A DNA stretch of 64,000 nucleotides, taken from Streptomyces atroolivaceus. Lineage in GTDB: Bacteria; Actinomycetota; Actinomycetes; Streptomycetales; Streptomycetaceae. Made by a program: the position numbers and the translations under genes. Below, one piece after another: positions 16,353 through 26,100 of this stretch (the stretch's first letter is position 1; each line of letters begins with the position of its first letter). The notes under the pieces are model-generated. The model was not told where the DNA came from. It searched no databases and saw only the letters and a program-made list of their open reading frames with translations. Location: positions 149,508 to 213,507 of the forward strand of contig NZ_JNXG01000010.1 in NCBI RefSeq assembly GCF_000717025.1, written 5' to 3'.

Positions 16353-17948
16353 CTAGGCAGCCGGCGGTACGGGGGCTGCCGGCTGGTTCTCCTCGGTGCG
16401 ATGGCTCTCGAGGACGCCGGTCCTGTGCCGCTGCACGAACCAGTAGTAGGCGAAGCCGCCGAGCCCGACGATGCCGATGAAGACGAAGGCGCCCCAGCGC
16501 AGGTACCAGTGCTGCGGCCCCGTCGCGTTGTAGACCTCGGCGCGCGGCCAGGCGAGGTTGACCGACATGGCCGCTCCCCACAGCACGGCGAGCATGTTGA
16601 CCGGCAGTCCGAACCGGCCGAGCGAGAAGCTGCCTTCGGCAGGCTTCCAGGTGCCTCGTAGCCGGCGGATCAGCATGGGGGTGGTGACCATCAGATAGGC
16701 CAGATAGATCATGATGATCGCGATGCTCGTGATCACCGAGAAGATCTGCGGCTGGTTGACATTGATCACCAGGATGACGACGCCCACCACACCGATCACG
16801 ACGGCAGGCACCACAGGCGTCTGGAAGCGGGGGCTGACCCGGGCCAGGACCGAGCCCGCGGGAAGGTTGTTGTCGCGTGCCATGGCGAACATCAGCCGGA
16901 TCCCTGCGGCCTGAACGGCCAGCACGCAGACCGTGATCGCGATGACCACGCACCACAGGAAGATCTCGCCGACGGTCGAGCCGAGCGTGTCCAGCACCAC
17001 GTACTGCAGGCCGCCCGTCGACAGCTCCTTCGCGGCCAGATCAGGCACTGCCAGCAGCGCGAAGAGCAGGATCAGGCCGCCGATGAGGAACGACGCGATG
17101 AGCGCACGCAGGATGGCGCGGGGCGCGTTGTGGCTCGGATTGTGCGACTCCTCACCGAGCGACGACGCCGTATCGAAGCCGTACATGACGTACGCGGACG
17201 CGAGCGACGCGGTGAGGAACGCACCGAAGTACCCGAGGGCCTGCCCTTCGCCGAGCCCGTACGTCTCCGTCAAGGCGTCGCTGGGACCTCGGGTGATGTG
17301 CGCCGCCAGGAAGATGATCAGGGCGACGGCGGCGATCAGCTCGATGAACACGCCCGCCGAGTTGATCCGGGCCATGAGCTGGACACCGAAGGCGTTGACC
17401 AGGGTGGAGAACAGGATCAGTACCGTGCCGAGGAGAACGGCGTTGGCCGCCGCGTCGTTCTTGCCGGTGCCGTCGCCGACGAACTGGAACCAGCCGTCGA
17501 TCTGCGGCAGCGTGATCTGGTAGGCGAGTGCCACGGCCGAGAGCGTGACCATGGTGGCGGTCATCATCATCCAGCCGCCGAGCCAGCCGACGTGCGGTCC
17601 GCCCATGCTCTTGGCCCAGTTGTAGACCGAGCCGGCCACCGGGTAGCGGGCCGCGAGTTCGCAGAAGCACAGGGCGACCATGAGCTGGCCGACGAAGACC
17701 ATGGGCCAGGACCACCAGTAGGCCGGGCCGCCGAAGCTCACACCGAAGTAGAACAGCTGGAAGGTACCGGTCAGGATCGAGATGTAGCTGATGCCCGCGG
17801 CGAAGGTGTGGAAGTTGCCCAGGGTCCGCTTGAGCTCGGGTTTGTAGCCGAGTTCGGTGAGCGAGTCGTCGTCGTGACTGCCGTCCGCCCGGGTTCCCGG
17901 GCGCGGGGTGCTCGCCGGGCCCCGGCCCGTCGGGCCGGAGTGGCTCAT
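16353..17948 (-). CDS. APC-superfamily amino acid/choline permease
   Basis: 531 residues with 12 predicted membrane helices. The start ATG at 17948 overlaps the preceding stop (ATGA) and has GAGGTGG upstream. The N-terminus LGYKPELKRTLGNFHTFAAGISYISILTG is the fungal/actinobacterial APC (ACT-type) pattern, with VAGSVYNWAKSMGGPHVGWLGGW and the mid-protein YGFDTASSLGEESHNPSHNAPRAI consensus. Placement between the aldehyde and choline dehydrogenase genes suggests uptake of choline or a related amine for conversion to glycine betaine; this is inference from context. Confidence 0.85.
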   Translation of the reverse strand: MSHSGPTGRGPASTPRPGTRADGSHDDDSLTELGYKPELKRTLGNFHTFAAGISYISILTGTFQLFYFGVSFGGPAYWWSWPMVFVGQLMVALCFCELAARYPVAGSVYNWAKSMGGPHVGWLGGWMMMTATMVTLSAVALAYQITLPQIDGWFQFVGDGTGKNDAAANAVLLGTVLILFSTLVNAFGVQLMARINSAGVFIELIAAVALIIFLAAHITRGPSDALTETYGLGEGQALGYFGAFLTASLASAYVMYGFDTASSLGEESHNPSHNAPRAILRALIASFLIGGLILLFALLAVPDLAAKELSTGGLQYVVLDTLGSTVGEIFLWCVVIAITVCVLAVQAAGIRLMFAMARDNNLPAGSVLARVSPRFQTPVVPAVVIGVVGVVILVINVNQPQIFSVITSIAIIMIYLAYLMVTTPMLIRRLRGTWKPAEGSFSLGRFGLPVNMLAVLWGAAMSVNLAWPRAEVYNATGPQHWYLRWGAFVFIGIVGLGGFAYYWFVQRHRTGVLESHRTEENQPAAPVPPAA

Positions 17949-19414
17949 TCGAACCACCTCTGTGGCCGGGCCGCGGTGTTGCGCCAGATGTGTTTGGCCT
18001 CCTGGTACTCCTCGAGACCGGTCGGGCCCAGCTCGCGGCCGACACCGGACTGCTTCATTCCGCCCCACTCGGCCTGCGGTACGTAGGGATGGAAGTCATT
18101 GATCCACACGGTTCCGGTGCGCAGCCCGGCGGCCACCCGGTGGGCGCGCTCGGCGTCCTGCGTCCAGACCGCCCCGGCCAGCCCGTAGACGGTGTCGTTG
18201 GCCAGGGCGACGGCTTCGGCCTCCTCCCGGAACCGTTCCACGGTCAGGACCGGGCCGAAGGATTCGTCCCGGACGACGGTCATGTCCGGAGTGCACTCGT
18301 CGAGCACGGTCGGCAGGTAGTAGAAGCCATCCTGCAGCGCGGGGTCGTCCGGGCGGGCGCCACCGCAACGCAGGACCGCTCCCTCAGCCAGGCCCGCGGC
18401 CACGTACTTCTCGACCTTGTCGCGGTGTGCGGCCGAGATCAGCGGCCCGCTGCGGGCGTTCTCGTCGAACGGCCCGCCGAGCCGGATCCCCCGGGCGCGT
18501 CGCACCAGCTCGTCGACGAACGCGTCGTGGAGCTCGTCCTGCACGAGCAGCCGCGCACCGGCCGAGCAGACCTGCCCGGCGTGCAGGAACACCGCCATCA
18601 ACGCGTAGTCGACGGCGGTGTCGAACTCGGTGTCGGCGAACACGATGTTGGGGTTCTTCCCGCCCAGTTCGAGCGCGATCTTCTTCACGGTGGGCGCGGC
18701 CGCCGCCATGATCAGCCGCCCGGTGACCAGGCCGCCGGTGAAGGAGACCATGTCCACACGCGGGTCCGAGCTCAGCGGCGCTCCGGCGGTCGCACCGGCC
18801 CCGAGCACCAGATTCGCCACGCCGGCCGGCAGTCCCGCTTCGGTGAGCGTCTTCATCAGGAGGATCGCGGTGTGCGGCGTGAGCTCGCTGGGCTTGAGGA
18901 CGAAGGTGTTGCCCGCGGCGACCGCGGGTGCGACCTTCCAGGCCGTCTGCAGCAGCGGGTAGTTCCACGGTGTGATCAGCGAACAGACACCCACCGGTTC
19001 GCGTACCACCCGGCTGTCGATGGCATGATCGCCCGTGTCGACGACGCGGTCGGTGCCGCCGGTCGCGACCAGGTTCCCGAAGTAGCGGAAACAGTTCGCG
19101 ATGTCGTCCATGTCGTACTCGCTCTCGACGAGCCGTTTCCCGGTGTCCAGGGTCTCGGCTCGGGCGTACACGTCCTTGTCCCGTTCCAGCAGGCCGGCGA
19201 CGCGCAGCAGCAGACGGCCGCGCTCGGCCGCCGGTGTGCGCGGCCACGGGCCGCTGTCGAACGCCTCGCGTGCCGCAGCCACCGCCGCCTCCGCGTCCCG
19301 CGGCCCCGCCTCGTCGACGACGGCGACCAGCTCGCCGTCGGCAGGGCAGCGGATCTCACGCGTTCCGCGCTCGACGGCGGCGCTCCAGCGGCCCCCGATG
19401 TACAGCTCAGGCAT
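17945..19414 (-). CDS. betB: aldehyde dehydrogenase, probable betaine aldehyde dehydrogenase
   Basis: 489 residues from ATG at 19414, with GGAGGG 6 nt upstream. All catalytic residues are present: N151 in TPWNYPLLQ, K174 in LKPSELTP, E249 in ALELGGKNPN and C283 in GQVCSAG. The C-terminal oligomerisation strand region includes WINDFHPYVPQAEWGGMKQSGVGRELG, matching betaine aldehyde dehydrogenases. It converts betaine aldehyde to glycine betaine with NAD(P)+. It is first in the operon, and its stop overlaps the permease start by 4 bp. The expected role is osmoprotection or choline catabolism. Confidence 0.83.
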   Translation of the reverse strand: MPELYIGGRWSAAVERGTREIRCPADGELVAVVDEAGPRDAEAAVAAAREAFDSGPWPRTPAAERGRLLLRVAGLLERDKDVYARAETLDTGKRLVESEYDMDDIANCFRYFGNLVATGGTDRVVDTGDHAIDSRVVREPVGVCSLITPWNYPLLQTAWKVAPAVAAGNTFVLKPSELTPHTAILLMKTLTEAGLPAGVANLVLGAGATAGAPLSSDPRVDMVSFTGGLVTGRLIMAAAAPTVKKIALELGGKNPNIVFADTEFDTAVDYALMAVFLHAGQVCSAGARLLVQDELHDAFVDELVRRARGIRLGGPFDENARSGPLISAAHRDKVEKYVAAGLAEGAVLRCGGARPDDPALQDGFYYLPTVLDECTPDMTVVRDESFGPVLTVERFREEAEAVALANDTVYGLAGAVWTQDAERAHRVAAGLRTGTVWINDFHPYVPQAEWGGMKQSGVGRELGPTGLEEYQEAKHIWRNTAARPQRWFE

Positions 19415-19835
19415 GACGTCCCTCCGGGCTCGCACGAGTGAGGGGAGGCGTATGGCCGTCCGTGCTGAGCTCGGCACCCAACGTAAGCGCCCACAAGCAC
19501 CCTCGCGCGGCGAGCGACTCGCACACCGGGCCTCACGTCGATCACCCGGCCTACGTACCGAACGCTGCTTTCCGGCCGAAGCCCGGCTGTTCACCTTGGA
19601 ACCACTTGCCCGTCATTGCAGGTCAGACGGTAGTTCGCGGTTGTACCAGTGGAATCTGTCCACATGCCGGACAGCTCGCGCGGGACTCACGCACCGCCCC
19701 CCAGCTGCCCGAACGGTCATTCGGTAGGTGACTCACCGGAGGGCCGGGCCGGAAAACACTGATCGATGTGCACTCACTGTCCGCATGCATCAGACTCCCC
19801 ACCGCAATCGCACCCCGAGCGAAGGAGATTCACCA
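19415..19835. other. divergent promoter region between betB and SSI genes
   Basis: 421 bp that must hold promoters for both genes. I see no strong palindrome, riboswitch or small ORF with coding character. Confidence 0.5.
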
Positions 19836-20279
19836 ATGCGCGGCAAGCTCTGCAGAATCGGCGTAATCGCCACGCTTTCCACACTCGTCCTGGCCGGCAC
19901 GGCCGTTACGGGAGTCGCACAGGCCCTGCCCGCACAGCCGTCCGGCCTCTACGCCCCGTCGGCTCTCGTCCTCTCGGTCGGCGAGAGCGGCACCGCCACG
20001 GCCGCCGTCCAGCGGGCCGTCACCCTGAGCTGCGCACCCCGCCCCAGCGGGACCCACCCCTCGCCCGCCACCGCGTGTGCGGAACTGCACTCGGTCCAGG
20101 GCGAGTTCACGCGGCTGACCACGCCGATGCCGCAGGGGGCCTGCACGCGTCAGTGGGACCCCGTAGTCGTCGACGCGACCGGTGTGTGGCAGGGCCGTCA
20201 CGTCTCATGGTCGGCCACCTTCGGCAACGCGTGCGAAATGCGGGCAAGCCTCGCTGACGGCCAGGTCTTCGCCTTCTGA
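19836..20279 (+). CDS. Streptomyces subtilisin inhibitor-like protein (SSI), Arg at P1
   Basis: 147 residues from ATG at 19836, with GAAGGAG 8 nt upstream. A signal peptide (cleavage near VAQA-LPAQ, residue 30) precedes the SSI domain with LYAPSALVLSVG, the invariant GVWQG and C-terminal VFAF. Four Cys (66, 81, 103, 133) keep exactly the 15- and 30-residue separations of the two SSI disulfides. Aligning to the SSI reactive loop (Cys-Pro-Met-Val), the loop here is C103-T-R105-Q106, so the P1 residue is Arg. This predicts inhibition of trypsin-like proteases more than subtilisin. It is secreted and acts as a homodimer in the family. Confidence 0.93.
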   Translation: MRGKLCRIGVIATLSTLVLAGTAVTGVAQALPAQPSGLYAPSALVLSVGESGTATAAVQRAVTLSCAPRPSGTHPSPATACAELHSVQGEFTRLTTPMPQGACTRQWDPVVVDATGVWQGRHVSWSATFGNACEMRASLADGQVFAF

Positions 20280-20589
20280 CCGAGGACGGGCAGCGGTCGC
20301 GGTGAGAGAGCATCGCCTCGACCGGAGGGATGAGGCCGGGGCACCCGCCTCGCCGTTCCCGCCCGTGCACGGTCCGCGACCACCCGCGCCCTCGCCGCAG
20401 CGTGCACGGCGAGGGCGTGGGGAGCCGGATTCGCACCTGCGGGCTGCGAGCGGGTCAGCTCTTACCCGAGGTGGCGCTCCGGTGCGGGTCAGCCGCCGGA
20501 GCGTCGGTCCGGCCGGCGGCGGTCCCGCTCGCCGCGCTCAGCGGACACCCCGTGGCGCGGGTCACCTCGCGGATTTCGCGGTCACCGGG
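20280..20589. other. 310-bp intergenic region with tRNA-like string
   Basis: It lies between convergent genes. The minus strand near 20419-20480 resembles a degenerate tRNA (T-arm-like GGTGCGAATCC) but does not fold properly; see rejected items. No coding sequence is apparent. Confidence 0.5.
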
Positions 20590-20603
20590 TCACCGGGTCA
20601 CCG
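20581..20603. repeat. GTCACCGG tandem repeat, about 2.9 copies
   Basis: The 8-bp unit is repeated across the stop codon of the GH16 gene. The same unit occurs in three copies at 48941-48964, 28 kb away. Confidence 0.7.
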
Positions 20604-21873
20604 TCCACTTCTGGTTGGCGGCACCGGTGCAGGTCCAGATCTGCAACCGGCTTCCGTTCGCGCTGCTCCCGCCGTTCACGTCCAGACACTTGTTCGCCTG
20701 CGGATTCACGATGTCCCGTGCAGCAGGCGTCGCCCACTGCTGCGCAGCCGACCCGTTGCAGTCCCACAGCTGCACCGGGGTTCCGTCCGCCGTTCCGCCC
20801 GACGCGACGTCCAGACACTTGCCCAGTGCGCGGATCGTCCCGTCACCACCCACCGTCCACCGCTGCGCAGCGGTGCCGTTGCAGTCGTACAACTGAACCG
20901 CCGTGCCGTTCGCGGTCGCGGCACCCGCGACGTCGGCACACTTGCCCGCCAGGCCGGTGATGGGCCCGCCACCGCCCGGCTGACCGCTGTCGGTGCTGAC
21001 ACGGACGTAGTCGACCAGGAGGCGCTGCGGAAGGACGGTGCTTCCGTCCGGGTCGCCGGGCCAGTAGCCGCCGACCGCGAGGTTGAGGATGATGAAGAAC
21101 GGCTTGTCGAAGACCCACTGCTTCCCGCCCAGGTCGGCCGGGGTACGCCGCTGGTAGACGGTGCCGTCGACGGACCAGGTGATGGCGTTCGGGCTCCAGT
21201 CGACGGCGAAGGTGTGGAACGCGTCGGCGAACGCCTGCCCGCCGGGCAGGGAGTAACCCGCGCCGATGCCTCCGCTGCCGGAGTAGCCGGGGCCGTGCAG
21301 GGTGCCGTGGACGGTGCCGGGTTCGAAGCCGACGTTCTCCATGATGTCGATCTCGCCGCTGTTGGGCCAGCCGACCTGGCCGATGTCGTTGCCCAGCATC
21401 CAGAAGGCGGGCCAGATGCCCTGCCCGCGCGGGATCTTCATCCGGGCCTCGACGCGGCCGTAGGTGGTGGTGAACTTGCCGGCGGTGTTCAGGCGGGCGG
21501 ACGTGTACTCGCACCGCCCGTACCAGCACTGGTAGTTGCCTGGATTCTCCTTGCGCGCGGTGATGACGAGGTTGCCCTGGCCGTCGAGCGCGGCGTTCCG
21601 GTTGCCCGCGGTGTAGTACTGCCGCTCGTGGTTGTTGACGTTGTCACCGGTCTCGGTCTGCCACTTGCCTCCGTCGACGCCGGACCCGGCGGGCCCGTCG
21701 AACTCGTCGGAGAACGTGACGGCGGCCGGTGCTGCCGCGGCGGTGGTGGCCTGTGCCGTGACCGCGGGCTCCGGCGTGGGCGCGCTCTGCGCCAGGCCGG
21801 TGGACAGCGAGGCGAGGCCGAGCGCCATGACGAGGGACACGATCAGACGTCGAGACGAACGAGGGGAACTCAT
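20590..21873 (-). CDS. secreted GH16 beta-1,3-glucanase with CBM13 (ricin-type) domain
   Basis: 427 residues. The signal peptide ends near GLAQSAPTPEP. The GH16 domain (about 50-295) carries the active-site E174-x-D176-x-x-E179 in SGEIDIMENVG, with WPAFWMLG before it and an ILNLAVGGYWPG block after, the pattern of endo-beta-1,3-glucanases. A Gly-rich linker leads to a C-terminal ricin-type beta-trefoil (about 305-427) with three QxW repeats (QRW, QQW, QKW). It probably degrades laminarin-type or fungal wall glucan outside the cell. A sigma70-like promoter lies 150 nt upstream of the start. Confidence 0.92.
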   Translation of the reverse strand: MSSPRSSRRLIVSLVMALGLASLSTGLAQSAPTPEPAVTAQATTAAAAPAAVTFSDEFDGPAGSGVDGGKWQTETGDNVNNHERQYYTAGNRNAALDGQGNLVITARKENPGNYQCWYGRCEYTSARLNTAGKFTTTYGRVEARMKIPRGQGIWPAFWMLGNDIGQVGWPNSGEIDIMENVGFEPGTVHGTLHGPGYSGSGGIGAGYSLPGGQAFADAFHTFAVDWSPNAITWSVDGTVYQRRTPADLGGKQWVFDKPFFIILNLAVGGYWPGDPDGSTVLPQRLLVDYVRVSTDSGQPGGGGPITGLAGKCADVAGAATANGTAVQLYDCNGTAAQRWTVGGDGTIRALGKCLDVASGGTADGTPVQLWDCNGSAAQQWATPAARDIVNPQANKCLDVNGGSSANGSRLQIWTCTGAANQKWTVTR

Positions 21874-22027
21874 GCCTTCTCCCTTCGGGGAGCGTGAGGG
21901 ACTGACGTGCGCATGTCAGATACGAGAGTCGGGCAGGCACCGCATCGAGCCCTCCTCGCGCGCCCCGCACGGACCGGACGGGCCGCACAGGGAGGGTGAA
22001 GAGGTGGAGCGCTTAGTTCACTTCTTG

Positions 22028-22056
22028 ATTTAATGAATGAACATCGAGCATGTCAA
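22028..22056 (-). promoter_or_regulatory. promoter of GH16 gene inside AT-rich control region
   Basis: On the minus strand TTGACA (22056-22051) and TTAAAT (22033-22028) are separated by 17 bp. The surrounding segment, about 22015-22060, is strikingly AT-rich for this genome and contains TTCATTCATTAAATC, suggesting that a repressor site overlaps the promoter. The leader to the ATG would be about 145 nt. Confidence 0.6.
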
Positions 22057-22178
22057 GGGTTTGGTATAGACCGGAGCCGCCCGTTGGGACAGGACACGGG
22101 CCGTCCGGATCCGCCCCGGGTGCGGCGATGACGGATCGTGTCGTGGAGACTTGAGAAGCTGGGCGTCAGCCGCTTCCG

Positions 22179-23015
22179 GTGGAAAGCCGCACAGCCGGGG
22201 CACGTACAGCGGGACGGCAACTCCCCGTCCCGCCGACGGACCGGACCCACGCCGACGAGGGGGACACGATCGACACCGCCGAAACGGACCGGCACCCGCT
22301 GGACTCCGCCAACGTGACGAACGCCAGGAACACCCTCCTTGAACTCCTGGGCCGCGCGGGAGTCTTCCGGGGCGAAGCCGAGGAGCTGATCGCGCTCGTC
22401 GAGGCCGGCGCGATCGCGGACGCGCACAGCGAGGTCGGCAGGGCGGAGCGCGTCCCGGCCGGGCAGGGGGAGTCCTACGGCGTCGGCTGGCGCGACGGCG
22501 CACGGGCCGTCGGCGACGTGCTCGCCCGCGTCGCGGATCGAGCCCTCGAGCGTGCCATCGGCCCGGAGACGCCCGGCTCGGCCGGGGTCACGCGGGTGCG
22601 TCACCCCGTCGGGAGGATGGACGTGGAGCGCGCGAAGGTCGCCGTCATGCCGCTCTTCCTCGAGTTCAGTGACACCTCGGACCTCGACCCCGAGGTGTCG
22701 GACGAGGTCCTCACCGCACTGCTCGGCACGATGAGTGTCGTGGGTCGGGTGGGGTACGCCGGACGACTCGAGCAGTTCACCGGGTCCCACCGCGAGCGGC
22801 TGGCTCACTTGTACGCGCAGTACGGGCCTCACAGCCGCATCGCCGTCCACGGCCGCTACTCCCTGCTCCACTCCCCCACGAGCATCGCCGTACTGGAGCG
22901 TCTCACCGCCGCACCGTCAGCACTCCGGGCGGAGTGGGAGCACGCGGAACTCCCCCCGGCATGGCTCGAAGGACTCTCGACGGCCTGGAGCGCGTCGGAG
23001 GTCGCTCGAGGTTGA
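22179..23015 (+). CDS. hypothetical protein, start uncertain
   Basis: I do not recognise the family. High GC3 supports translation of this frame from about position 22240 on. The protein is acidic and helical, with no membrane segment or signal peptide: ARNTLLELLGRAGVFRGEAE, ALIALVEAG-type helix, then VAVMPLFLEFSDTSDLDPEV and YAGRLEQFTGSHRERLAHLY. The GTG at 22179 has no ribosome site, and a perfect hairpin at 22209-22233 lies inside the frame. GAGGGGG at 22256-22262 sits about 6 nt before an in-frame ATC at 22269, where a start codon would be expected. GTG at 22314 is another option. Confidence 0.6.
   Translation: MESRTAGARTAGRQLPVPPTDRTHADEGDTIDTAETDRHPLDSANVTNARNTLLELLGRAGVFRGEAEELIALVEAGAIADAHSEVGRAERVPAGQGESYGVGWRDGARAVGDVLARVADRALERAIGPETPGSAGVTRVRHPVGRMDVERAKVAVMPLFLEFSDTSDLDPEVSDEVLTALLGTMSVVGRVGYAGRLEQFTGSHRERLAHLYAQYGPHSRIAVHGRYSLLHSPTSIAVLERLTAAPSALRAEWEHAELPPAWLEGLSTAWSASEVARG
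22209..22233. other. perfect 9-bp hairpin
   Basis: GCGGGACGG (22209-22217) and CCGTCCCGC (22225-22233), loop 7 nt. It is either in the 5' leader of the hypothetical gene or a transcription attenuator. It argues that coding starts downstream of it. Confidence 0.55.
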
Positions 23016-23153
23016 CGGCCCGCCCCGGCCCGGGGCCGGGGAGCCGGGGACGACACGGGGCGCGGCCTCCGGCGACGGACCACCTCCGCCTGCGCGGCGA
23101 CGCGGGGCACCTGCGGTTCGCAGGCGCCCCGCGTCTGTGCTGGAGGACGGACC

Positions 23154-26100
23154 TCAGCTCAGCGGTTCGATTCGGATGTCACGGAACCGCACCTTGTTCC
23201 CGTGGTCCTGGAGACGGATCGCTCCGGCCGACGGCCCCTCCGGAGCACCCGCACCGGTCGGCCCGTCGATCGCGATGTCGTCATGGATCTTCCGGCCGTT
23301 CCAGACGACCGTCACACGTGCGTCGGCGGTCTTGCGGCTGCCGTCGTCGAAGCGCGCCGCGCGGAACGTGACCTCGTAGGTCTGCCAGGTCTCCGGGGCG
23401 GTAGCCGCGTTGACGTCCGGAGCCTTCTTCTGGTAGATCGCCCCGGCCTCGTTCGTGTCGAGGGTGGTGTCGCCGTACGAATCGAGGATCTGGAGCTCGT
23501 AGCGGTCCTGGAGGTAGATGCCGCTGTTGCCCCGGTCCTGGCCGGTCACGTCGTCCGGCAGCAGGGGCACGCGGAACTCCAGGCTCAGCTTGAAGTCCTG
23601 GTAGGCGTCCTTCGTACGGATGTCACCGCAGCACACCTCCATCGACCGCTCGTCGGCCACCGGCCATTCCACGCGCCGGCCGTCCGTGTGCTGCCACTGC
23701 TCCTGGGAGACGGCGGTGCCGTCGAACAGGGACACGGGTGCACCGTGAGGGAGCACGGTGATCATGTCGAGGTTGACATGACCGGCGTCACCGGGATCGA
23801 AGCGGTACGAGATGGTGTTGGGCCCCGCGTGCAGGCGGACCCGCTCCGTCTGCGTCGACCAGGTGTCCCAGGTGCCGGTCGAGGCGAGTTTCGTCTGTCT
23901 CACCTTCTTGCCGTTGGCATGCAGGGACAGCGGCTTGGTGCCCCGGTAGGGGTCCGGGCCGTTGGAGTAGCGCAGGTTCACGGCGTAGTCGCCGGCCTTG
24001 GGGACCGTCACGTCGAAGGTCGTGGCGGCCTTGCCCTCCGTGTTGTAGCGGTCGACGAAACCACTGCCCGAGTAGCCGGTGTGGTCGGTGTTGACGCCGG
24101 CCGTGCCGGTGAGCCGCGCCTCCTCCGCCTCGTACAGCGTGGCCGGCGGCGGCTGCTTGCCGGGCAGGGCGTTGAGCGTGTACCAGGCCTCGGTGCTCCA
24201 CAGCGTCTCGCCGGAGGCGGAGGCGAAGGGGCGCGGTGAGCGCAGGTGTACGACCCGGCCGGGCTTCAGCCCGTCGAGGCGCACCTGGACGGTACGTCCG
24301 TCGGCGGCGAGCGTCGCCGAGCGCACGGTGAGCCGCTCCTCGCCGATCTTCGGACCGCCGTAGTCGGACGTCGGGGTGTAGCGCCACTGCTCCGCCTGGT
24401 AGCGGGTCTTCAGCTCCTCCGCGGTGGCGTCCGACAGCGGCTGGGTGTACTCCAGGTCGAAGCCGCCGGGGACCGCCCGCATCTCCTTGACGTCGAAGGT
24501 GTTGCCACCGTTGGGCGTGAGCTTCTGCAGGCCGAACTTCAGCTTCCCTTCCTGGCCCCAGTTGCCGTCGGCGCCGAGACCCCCTGCGTACACCGCACCG
24601 TCCGGCCCCATGGTGATGCGGTTGACGCCTGCTTCGAGTCCCTGTGTGTAGCGGAACACGGCTCCCTGGTACTGGCCCTTCACCTTCTCCAGGTAGGCCC
24701 GCTGGAGCCCTCCGTAGGTGACGTCACCGATGAGCATCTGTCCGGCGAAGCGACCCTCCGTCAGATGCAGTGGCGTACTGGGTGAGTTGCCGATCTCGTT
24801 CTGCGGAAGCCAGACGACCGGCTGGGTGACGGGCCGGGTGTCGAACGGACCTGACGGCTCGGTGAAGTGGTTGAAGAAACGGTCCTGCTTGATGTGGACG
24901 AGCTTCGACGACGGCAGCCAGCCGCCCTGGTTGTCGGTGGCGAAGATGTCACCACCGGGGCCCCAGCCGATCCCGTTCGGGGTCCGCAGCCCGCCCGCGA
25001 CGGGCTTGATCTTGCCCGTCTTCTTGTTGATCTTGTACGTCGTTCCGCGGTCCTTCGCCGGCTGCGGGGTGGTGGTCGCACCGCCGTAGTTGATGGCGAC
25101 GGACAGGTTCACGTAGAAGTAGCCGTCCCGGTAGAGCAGCCCGAAGGCGAACTCGTGGAAGTTGCCGCCGTACGGCCAGGTGGCGACCGTGCGGTACTCG
25201 TCGGTGACGAAGTCCTTGTCCCCGTCGACCAGTTGTGTCAGCTCGTGCTTCTGCGAGACGTACAGCGAACCATCGACGTACTTGATGCCCATCGGCTCGC
25301 GCAGGCCTTCGGCGACCTTCTTCACCGTCACCTTGTCGCGGCTGGTGTCACCCGTGACATGGTCGAGCAGGTACACCTCGCCCGTCCGGGTCTCGGAGCC
25401 ACCCCACGTCGAAATCGCCAGACGCCCGTCAGGCAGCCAGTCCATGCCGGTGACCTGCGGTTCGAAGCCGTCCGGGCGCAGGTCGGTGAGGTCGAGGTCG
25501 GGACGCACACCGGCGAGCGGCAGCCCGTCACCGGGGCTGTCCGCACCGGATTCGCACTCCTTGCGGCCCGGCGCGGTGACCCGGACGACCCCGGCGTCGG
25601 TGCTCAGCGCCTCACGCGGGACGACTCCGAAGCCGTCCGCACCCGGGGGCCTCCACGCGAGCGTCAGTTGCTGCTCGCCGCCGCGCTCGAAGTAGTCCAC
25701 ACGGAACGGATGTAATCCTGCCGTGAGTTGGGCGGACCCGTCCTTGGGCTCGGCGCCGTGCAGGCCGTCGTGGTCGATGACCTCCCGGTCGTCGATCACG
25801 AGCCGCGAGCCGTCGTCACTGTTGAGGCGGAAGGCGTACGTACCGTCGGCGGGGACGGCCAGATAGCCGGACACCTCTGCCACGAAGTTGTCGGCGTGAC
25901 CGCCGAAGTCCTCGACCGTGGACCAGTCCACCGTCGGCATCAGCTTGTCGTGGTTGGGGGTCTGGCCCGGCTTGAGCGTGCACAGTGCGCTGAGTGGCAC
26001 CTGGGTGTCGAAGACGCGCAGGGTGACGCCCGGCTCCTGGGGCGGGATGTCGTCGGGTTCGGCGGCGACCGGGGGCGCGGCCCAGACACCTCCCGCGACG

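Noticed and set aside
20419..20485. tRNA-like string on the minus strand (GAGC...GGTGCGAATCCGGCTCCCCA)
   Set aside because: The T-arm has a mismatch, the acceptor pairs over only 5 bp, and no 7-nt anticodon loop with a sensible anticodon forms. Possibly a relic or chance; tRNAscan-SE or Infernal scoring would decide.
22053..22871. Minus-strand 272-codon frame opposite the hypothetical gene
   Set aside because: The plus frame has more regular amino-acid composition and third-position bias; the minus reading is Val/Arg-rich shadow.
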